Below are positions 58,469 to 64,000 of a DNA stretch of 64,000 nucleotides, one piece after another. The notes beneath the pieces were generated by a model. That model saw nothing but the letters and a program-made list of their open reading frames with translations, ran no database searches and was not told the DNA's origin. The first letter of the stretch is position 1. Each line of letters starts with the position of its first letter. Where the stretch lies: assembly GCF_018882415.1 (NCBI RefSeq), contig NZ_JACVOL010000001.1:332156-396155 (forward strand). The letters run 5' to 3'. The stretch comes from Polynucleobacter sp. 86C-FISCH (GTDB lineage Bacteria > Pseudomonadota > Gammaproteobacteria > Burkholderiales > Burkholderiaceae). A program made the translations under genes and the position numbers.

Positions 58469-60913
58469 TCAGACTTTTCTAACAAAAACTTCAGTTCCGA
58501 CCTCTCGATCTGATTCATCCTGGATTGCTACATAGTTTTTCGCTAATAATGACTTAATCTTTTTAGCGTCATCTAAGCTGTGATGCTCAAGCATGATGAC
58601 CTGAGTTTGGCGTAGGTCAAGCCTCTCCAGAATTTCTAACTCACACCCCTCAGTATCAATTTTAATTAACTCGGCAGATGGTAGGCTAGACGCAGCAAGA
58701 CACTGGACGGAAATCTTACTGTCGGTTTGTCGGTCTTTTTTCTGGAATCCACCAGTTACAAACATATCACCAATATAAATATCCCCAGAGCCAGCAGAGG
58801 CCCTTACAGCATAAGGCTCAACCTGACACCATGCAGAATCTACGTTAGCCTTTAGAGCCTCAATATTAAATGGCATAGGCTCGTAACAGATTACTTTTGC
58901 CTCGGGCCATTCTTGATGGGCTCGCAAAGCAAACGCTCCAATATTGGCCCCAATATCAAGAATAGTTTTCGGCTTTACATCAACCTGGGTTGCAAAATAG
59001 CCATCAACCTCTTTACTTAACCATGCCGGAATACTACTTCGTTTATTGCTAATTTTTTTTGGTTTTTTAGCTTTATTATTCGAAGCCTTTTGGAGACGCT
59101 CCATCAGCATCTGCCCCATGATTTCAGGGCGACCTTCAAAGATTCGCTGCACTTTATCTGGTCCAGCATGCTTACGTCTAAGCTCGTTGCGTAATTTGTG
59201 ATTCTCGGCCAATTTAATGGTCGCCTTAATGTAATCCTCTGTGGTGGTTGCCACGAGCCAATTGGGCATTCCAAAGCGTTCAAAAAGGCCTTGGTCAATA
59301 TGTTCATTGACCTCCCTGCCCGTCTTACATACGCCCACCAATCCCGCCGTAACCGTATCAATAATTCCATTGGTATTGCCAAATGGAAATGGATTGATAA
59401 ACATATCGCACTTACGCACTATATTCATGTACTCGGTATATCCACGGTGACTATATACCACTGCATAGTCGCCAAGAACATTCTTGACAACTCGCTTAAC
59501 TTGCTCATAAACCATACCTTGCGCAAATGCGACAGCAAAATGAAACTTCACGGGCTGCTTGCTTTGAACAGCTATCTCTTTCAGTGCATTTAGAAAGCCT
59601 GGGTTAATTTTCATGGCAGAGGCAGCCACAACAATATCTACTACTTCAGGATTCTCGCGAATAATTGGCGGCTCAGGATTTTGGCTAGCTAAGCCTGAGG
59701 GGCGATACGGCATGCCATCATTAGGCAGAATTAATAACTCTTCACTAAAGCAGTCTGGATCCCCAACGTAATCCCCCTCCACCACTACATAATCCATCGA
59801 TGATGAATGCGTGGTTGCTGGGTGACCTAAAGCCATGGCCATTACAGGCGCTAAGCGGATATTTGCCAGCATCATAGTCAGAGGGAACATGCCTACGCTG
59901 GGCATGTAAAAGACTTGGGCTTTGCGCTCTTCTGCTACCGCACGAATCTGTGCAATCTGCTCTTGCAAACCCGTAGGCTTAATTTCGATCCATTCATCAA
60001 AAACTGCATGCCCTACTGCATCTGTTGCATTAGCAAGCCCCATACCCACCACATGAAATAACTCTCTAGCAGCTTCCAATGTACGCGAATGGGTTCTGTA
60101 AATAGAATGGCCTGCATTAAACCACTCCATCACAACCAGCATCGTTGGTTTAGAGTCATCCGATGAAATAGAGACTGGGGTGTCTAAAGGCATCAAACCA
60201 TGAGAATCTAGCCAACGCTCAATCAATACGTTAATTGCGCCTTTAATATCATGCTTCTCGGGCTGATCTGCATAACTACAGTGCATATAGACATCATGCA
60301 TGATCCCAAATGGTAAGGTATCTAGGCTTTCAATTTCATGCAGCTTTTCAGTTAACCAGGGTAGCAATGCTTCACGCTTATCGTGCGCCTGTGGAGAACC
60401 TAAAAAACGGGGGGATAGCAAAGCCATTCCCAAGGATGCTGCTAAATGTTTATTCGCATCCCATAATGTGTCGATCTCTAAAACGATTTCTGATTCTGGC
60501 AAGTACAACAAACAAAATTTGGGCAAATCTTGCGATGAAACCTCTAACTGACTGAGGTTACCCTTGCCTGTCAGGTTTAATGCACGAACTATATGATCGG
60601 CATTTAAAAATAATGTCGAGCCAAAGATCGAAGCAAACCATCGCTGCAATGTAAATAGCGAGGTTAAGCTTTGCGGATTAAATTGAAAGTCTTTGTCGGA
60701 AAATAAACAGGAAATAGCTGAGGCTAGGCGGACGCCTACGTGAGCCTCTGCTTGCTTAGGCGCAATACCAGCTAATGCCTGTGCTTGAAACTGATGGCCA
60801 GGAACCCCATAGCTACTATCTAGAATTGCGAGCAAATTAACCAGCATCTTGGCAGCATCCTCATGCTTGCGAGAGTATGCTGCGTACTCAAAGTCCTCTA
60901 GACGAAATATCAT
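58469..60913 (-). CDS. HMW1C-like N-glycosyltransferase fused to an FkbM methyltransferase
   Basis: This 814-residue protein has two parts. Residues about 1-585 match HMW1C (GT41): the N-terminal helical domain and the GT-B core with FINPFPFGNTNGIIDTVTAG and REVNEHIDQGLFERFGMPNW. After a basic linker (KAKKPKKISNKRS) comes an FkbM methyltransferase with TILDIGANIGAFALRA (SAM site) and ELIKIDTEGCELEIL. HMW1C puts glucose on Asn in NX(S/T) of HMW1 adhesins in the cytosol. The fusion suggests that added sugars are methylated. It lies 24 bp after the adhesin gene. Confidence 0.87.
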   Translation of the reverse strand: MIFRLEDFEYAAYSRKHEDAAKMLVNLLAILDSSYGVPGHQFQAQALAGIAPKQAEAHVGVRLASAISCLFSDKDFQFNPQSLTSLFTLQRWFASIFGSTLFLNADHIVRALNLTGKGNLSQLEVSSQDLPKFCLLYLPESEIVLEIDTLWDANKHLAASLGMALLSPRFLGSPQAHDKREALLPWLTEKLHEIESLDTLPFGIMHDVYMHCSYADQPEKHDIKGAINVLIERWLDSHGLMPLDTPVSISSDDSKPTMLVVMEWFNAGHSIYRTHSRTLEAARELFHVVGMGLANATDAVGHAVFDEWIEIKPTGLQEQIAQIRAVAEERKAQVFYMPSVGMFPLTMMLANIRLAPVMAMALGHPATTHSSSMDYVVVEGDYVGDPDCFSEELLILPNDGMPYRPSGLASQNPEPPIIRENPEVVDIVVAASAMKINPGFLNALKEIAVQSKQPVKFHFAVAFAQGMVYEQVKRVVKNVLGDYAVVYSHRGYTEYMNIVRKCDMFINPFPFGNTNGIIDTVTAGLVGVCKTGREVNEHIDQGLFERFGMPNWLVATTTEDYIKATIKLAENHKLRNELRRKHAGPDKVQRIFEGRPEIMGQMLMERLQKASNNKAKKPKKISNKRSSIPAWLSKEVDGYFATQVDVKPKTILDIGANIGAFALRAHQEWPEAKVICYEPMPFNIEALKANVDSAWCQVEPYAVRASAGSGDIYIGDMFVTGGFQKKDRQTDSKISVQCLAASSLPSAELIKIDTEGCELEILERLDLRQTQVIMLEHHSLDDAKKIKSLLAKNYVAIQDESDREVGTEVFVRKV

Positions 60914-60937
60914 ATGGATAGGAGCTTGAGCAAATTG

Positions 60938-63900
60938 TTAATTTGATTTATTTGGTCTAAATACGACTGGCATGAATCCACTAGGACTCGAGGTTTTTAA
61001 GCGTTCTTGCTGCGGCTTGGATACCTCACTAGGCTGCTTAGGTGACGGTGATTCATTCGCTGCCGCACCTAGAGACTCCTCTAACGTAACGACACCAAGA
61101 CTGACGTAATCATCTGGAATGACAAAGAGGTTTTCAGAGACTAATTCGACTTCTTTATTAAAGGCAAATGTATAAGATAATTTTTCATTCTTTGAAATCT
61201 GCAACTTAGGAACGGAAACATATACCGGAGTTCCGCCTAAAACTGCATATTGCTGGAAAATCCAAGGGTCTACAGGCACTTTAATCTGATTATCATTGCG
61301 GCCGCTATTTTCATCGACAATGCTTTCTCCGCCAGCAAACGAATTATTACCACCCAAGGAAACAGTTCCCAGAGGGGCATTAAAGCTAGCTAGACCCGTT
61401 ACCGACATGCGTGATCCTGAGCTCTGAATAATATTTCCGGAGGCTGCATTTGCATTCAAAGTGCCGCCGACCGAGAGATTGCCAAGGGTCATAGTCCCAG
61501 ATGTGGAAATATTACCGCTGCCCGCAACGTTTACTTGACCGCCTGTTTGACTAAATACTCCATTGACAAGCAGATTACTAAGCACCTGTGTTGTGCCACC
61601 ACTTAGTGAAACATTAGAAGCGGTAAGATTACCTCCCGCTTGTGTATTGCCATTGCTTTGCGCGTAGCTAGCAGCATCAATGTTGCCTTGTACGGTCGTA
61701 TTACCTGCCGTCTGGTTGTAGGCTTGGGTATTCAGACTGCCATTTACTGAAGTTGTGCCATTGCTTTGCGTGTAATTCTGAACCAAAAGATTACCGCTTA
61801 CTTGACTAGCCCCACCACTTTGGTTATAGCTTGTTGCATTTGCATCACCGGCTACAGTCAAGTTTCCGCCATCGACATTGAGTTGGTTACTTACAACTAA
61901 GTTTGCAAGTACCGTAGCACTACCATTAGACAGAGTCATGCTGCCGGCAGTTAAATTGCCCGCAACAGAAGCAGTACCATTGGTTTGGTTATAAGCATTA
62001 ACATTTGCATCGCCAGCTACAGTCAAGTTTCCACCGCCAACATTTAACTGATCAGCAACAACCAAGTCAGCGAGTATTGTTGTCATTCCATTGGATATGG
62101 TCATATTGCCGGCTGTTAAATTGCCAGTAACAGAAGTGCTACCGTTGGATTGACTATAGGATTGCGTCACAAAACTGCTATTGACAGTGACATTGCCACC
62201 CAACTGATTAAAGGTAGATAAGTTCACCGCACCTTGGCTACTCAGATTGCCACCAGTCAGCGTGAGGGCATTAAGAGTTATGCCCCCACTTCCCACATTC
62301 AGAGTGCCGAGCTGTTGAGATAGATTTCCTCCAGCACCACCTAGACTATCTATTAATACAGGTCCAGCCTGTGCAGGCGAAGTAATATTGTTATTGAATG
62401 TAACCGTAGCGCCACTTGGAATCACCACATTAGCTACGTTATTCAAATCAGGTACGGCCCCGCCAGCCCAGTTGGCTGGATCAAACCAATCACCTGTTGA
62501 CCCACCAGTCCAAGTGACTGAATTTAAACGGGTAATTGTTACTGGGGCATTTGTAACATTGAGTACCGGCAATTGATAGTTGCTTCCTAGGCCGCCGTTA
62601 GTACCATTACCTAACGTCATATTGGCGATGTAGTTAGAACCGTTATCTTGTACATTTTTACTATTAGCATTACCGCTGTAAGTTAACGTCTCTCCGCCAA
62701 CTAAATTACCAATGGTTACGTTAGTTAAGGCAGTACTTCCGCTGTACACCTGATTTGCGCTCAAGGTTACCGTGCGTTGAGAGATCACACCATTTGAGCC
62801 TGAGAAACTCGTTCCACCAGTAAGGTAATAATTTGTAGCATCAGCTCCCTCAAGCATTAAACCTGAGACGTTATAGCCAATATTGCTACCTGCATTTGCT
62901 TGGTTAAAGGCCCCGTTACCACTGGTGGCGACTCTGTCACCACTTACCACAGGGCTAAGACTAATATTGACGCCAATCATAGCTGTAGTGCCGTCATAAA
63001 CCTTTGACACATTGCTTGAGCTTGCAGTTAAAGCACGCTGTGTCACATCCAGACTGCCGGTATAGACTCCAGTACCAACCAAATTCATCGTACCACCCTG
63101 AGTCAAATTACCACCAGTAATTTGATAGGAGTTGGCTTTTAAATTATTGCTACTACTTGTCACAGCATTTGCAGGCGACAATGTAAAAGTAACGTTGCCA
63201 CCGAAGTTATCTCTATAGGTATATGTATTGCCGCTGTTGCTCACATAATTTAGCGAGACAACCCCAGTACCGTTTACATAGTATTGAACCGATGCAGGAG
63301 TTAGGCTTGCCGTCGTTCCATAACCAGTAGTATGAGACCCCGCTTGAACCATCAGCGTATCTGCTGGTGTAACTGTATAGACGCCATTGACATAACCAAT
63401 GTTGTAGTTTGTTGAACTAAATCCAGAGGGAGTTAAGGTATATGGGCCTGCTCCGGAACTAATATTAGCGCTATTACTTACTGTGCCAATGGTGATTCCA
63501 GATGTACCAGCATTCTGACCATTTACAAAACCAGAGTAGCTCACGTTATAACTACCCGGCAATCCTTGACCAATAAATCTGGCGGCATTATCAGCTGTCA
63601 CCGTAAGAGGCGCTGGAGTCATGATGAATGCATTGGTTGTTGTGGTATTTGGCGCAGCGTTATAGGTTTGAGTAATTTGATAGTTGGCCATGTTGGCCGT
63701 ACCATTACCGACAGTAAGGCCAGCAATATATGTATTGGCTGCTACATTGGCATTACTAATAGATAAAGCACTAACAGAAGTAATGGTCTCGTTATTCATC
63801 AATCCTGTAACACTATAGCCATCAGGAACCATCACTGTGGTGCCGTTATAAACTCCAGTTGCACTTACGCCCAGTGGCGCAGCAGTCACACTCAAGCTGC

Positions 63901-64000
63901 CATTCACATAATTAATGTTGTAGTTACTTGCCGTAAAGGTACCGCCAGAAGCGCTTGCTGCCGTAATGTTGTAGCTACCAACATCGGCAGTAGCACCACT
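60938..64000 (-). CDS. Large HMW1A/FhaB-type adhesin, C-terminal part only
   Basis: The frame stays open to the window edge, so the true start lies beyond 64000; the GTG at 63907 is not the start. Upstream are MBG/YDG-type repeats (SNVSKVYDGTTAMIGVNIS, STNYNIGYVNGVYTVTPADT). From about 62300 downwards there are beta-helix repeats of the form GNLTAGNMTISNG / VVADQLNVGGGNLTVAGD. The C-terminal about 100 residues are charged and Pro/Ser-rich. More than 30 N-x-S/T sequons are visible, the HMW1C target. The TPS secretion domain and its transporter should be upstream, outside the window. Confidence 0.83.
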   Translation of the reverse strand, partial: SGATADVGSYNITAASASGGTFTASNYNINYVNGSLSVTAAPLGVSATGVYNGTTVMVPDGYSVTGLMNNETITSVSALSISNANVAANTYIAGLTVGNGTANMANYQITQTYNAAPNTTTTNAFIMTPAPLTVTADNAARFIGQGLPGSYNVSYSGFVNGQNAGTSGITIGTVSNSANISSGAGPYTLTPSGFSSTNYNIGYVNGVYTVTPADTLMVQAGSHTTGYGTTASLTPASVQYYVNGTGVVSLNYVSNSGNTYTYRDNFGGNVTFTLSPANAVTSSSNNLKANSYQITGGNLTQGGTMNLVGTGVYTGSLDVTQRALTASSSNVSKVYDGTTAMIGVNISLSPVVSGDRVATSGNGAFNQANAGSNIGYNVSGLMLEGADATNYYLTGGTSFSGSNGVISQRTVTLSANQVYSGSTALTNVTIGNLVGGETLTYSGNANSKNVQDNGSNYIANMTLGNGTNGGLGSNYQLPVLNVTNAPVTITRLNSVTWTGGSTGDWFDPANWAGGAVPDLNNVANVVIPSGATVTFNNNITSPAQAGPVLIDSLGGAGGNLSQQLGTLNVGSGGITLNALTLTGGNLSSQGAVNLSTFNQLGGNVTVNSSFVTQSYSQSNGSTSVTGNLTAGNMTISNGMTTILADLVVADQLNVGGGNLTVAGDANVNAYNQTNGTASVAGNLTAGSMTLSNGSATVLANLVVSNQLNVDGGNLTVAGDANATSYNQSGGASQVSGNLLVQNYTQSNGTTSVNGSLNTQAYNQTAGNTTVQGNIDAASYAQSNGNTQAGGNLTASNVSLSGGTTQVLSNLLVNGVFSQTGGQVNVAGSGNISTSGTMTLGNLSVGGTLNANAASGNIIQSSGSRMSVTGLASFNAPLGTVSLGGNNSFAGGESIVDENSGRNDNQIKVPVDPWIFQQYAVLGGTPVYVSVPKLQISKNEKLSYTFAFNKEVELVSENLFVIPDDYVSLGVVTLEESLGAAANESPSPKQPSEVSKPQQERLKTSSPSGFMPVVFRPNKSN

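Noticed and set aside
61500..62300. CRISPR-like regular repeats
   Set aside because: The repeats are degenerate, in frame and encode beta-helix turns (GNLTAGNMT type) of the adhesin; there are no identical repeats with unique spacers.

Overview
The window looks like a betaproteobacterial chromosome, probably Burkholderiaceae of the Polynucleobacter type. That guess rests on family resemblance and moderate GC content, not on a database match. From left to right it holds the right-hand part of a conjugative integrative element, a chain of smaller islands separated by copies of one tRNA-Lys 3' fragment, and then what appears to be resident chromosome.

Bases 1-37522 are the conjugative element. 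An IncP (RP4)-like transfer region occupies 1-9049: traF, traG, two unknown genes, trbB, traI and traJ on the minus strand, a structured oriT-type intergenic region at 6410-6843, and traK, a TraK-domain secretory protein, traL and traM on the plus strand. Next comes an R64/IncI-like thin type IVb pilus cluster (pilT, pilV, pilM-like, pilS, pilR, pilQ, pilO, a 61-residue ORF, pilP, pilN, pilL). It includes a complete shufflon: a tyrosine recombinase (rci) at 9801-10946 and seven copies of the 18-bp site TGCCAATCCGGNGTNTGG. These carry six silent, tightly packed pilV C-terminal cassettes (11055-12711) facing the expressed C-terminus (12763-13089). After the pilus cluster come DNA-processing genes (topB, an SSB-like gene, an ArdC/primase-like gene), a VirB1-like transglycosylase, two convergent nucleotidyltransferase (AbiEii-type) modules, a ColE2-type replicase with candidate origin sequences, a regulatory switch with TCACNNNNGTGA operators, a DUF4224 gene and an integrase. 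One repeated promoter-proximal element (GGTGAACGCCCTGCGCATTA, plus variants) lies upstream of seven transcription units across this element and probably marks a regulon.

Bases 37478-53402 carry six copies of the tRNA-Lys 3' half (R1-R6). R1 and R2 are identical over 45 bp and bound a 6.4-kb mobile element with a large integrase, an HUH Rep, a MOSC protein, a compact recombinase and a MarR/tautomerase pair sharing a 22-bp operator. The copies further right are progressively decayed and delimit small cargo blocks: three secreted linear amide hydrolase paralogues with an alpha/beta hydrolase, a DUF2252 protein, an MFS transporter, and an IF-1/cold-shock pair. This fits repeated insertion at one tRNA-Lys gene, with the oldest remnants pushed to the right. 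The intact tRNA is not in the window and should lie to the left.

Bases 53488-64000 hold a lipoprotein related to M48 peptidases with a changed active-site motif, a carboxymuconolactone-decarboxylase-like protein, membrane and Cys/His-rich proteins, and an SHP/diheme cytochrome c/cytochrome b operon. They end with a peptidyl-prolyl isomerase, a protein fusing an HMW1C-like glycosyltransferase to an FkbM methyltransferase, and the C-terminal part of a large sequon-rich adhesin that runs off the window. The last three lie in one probable operon, suggesting a glycosylated surface adhesin whose sugars may be methylated.
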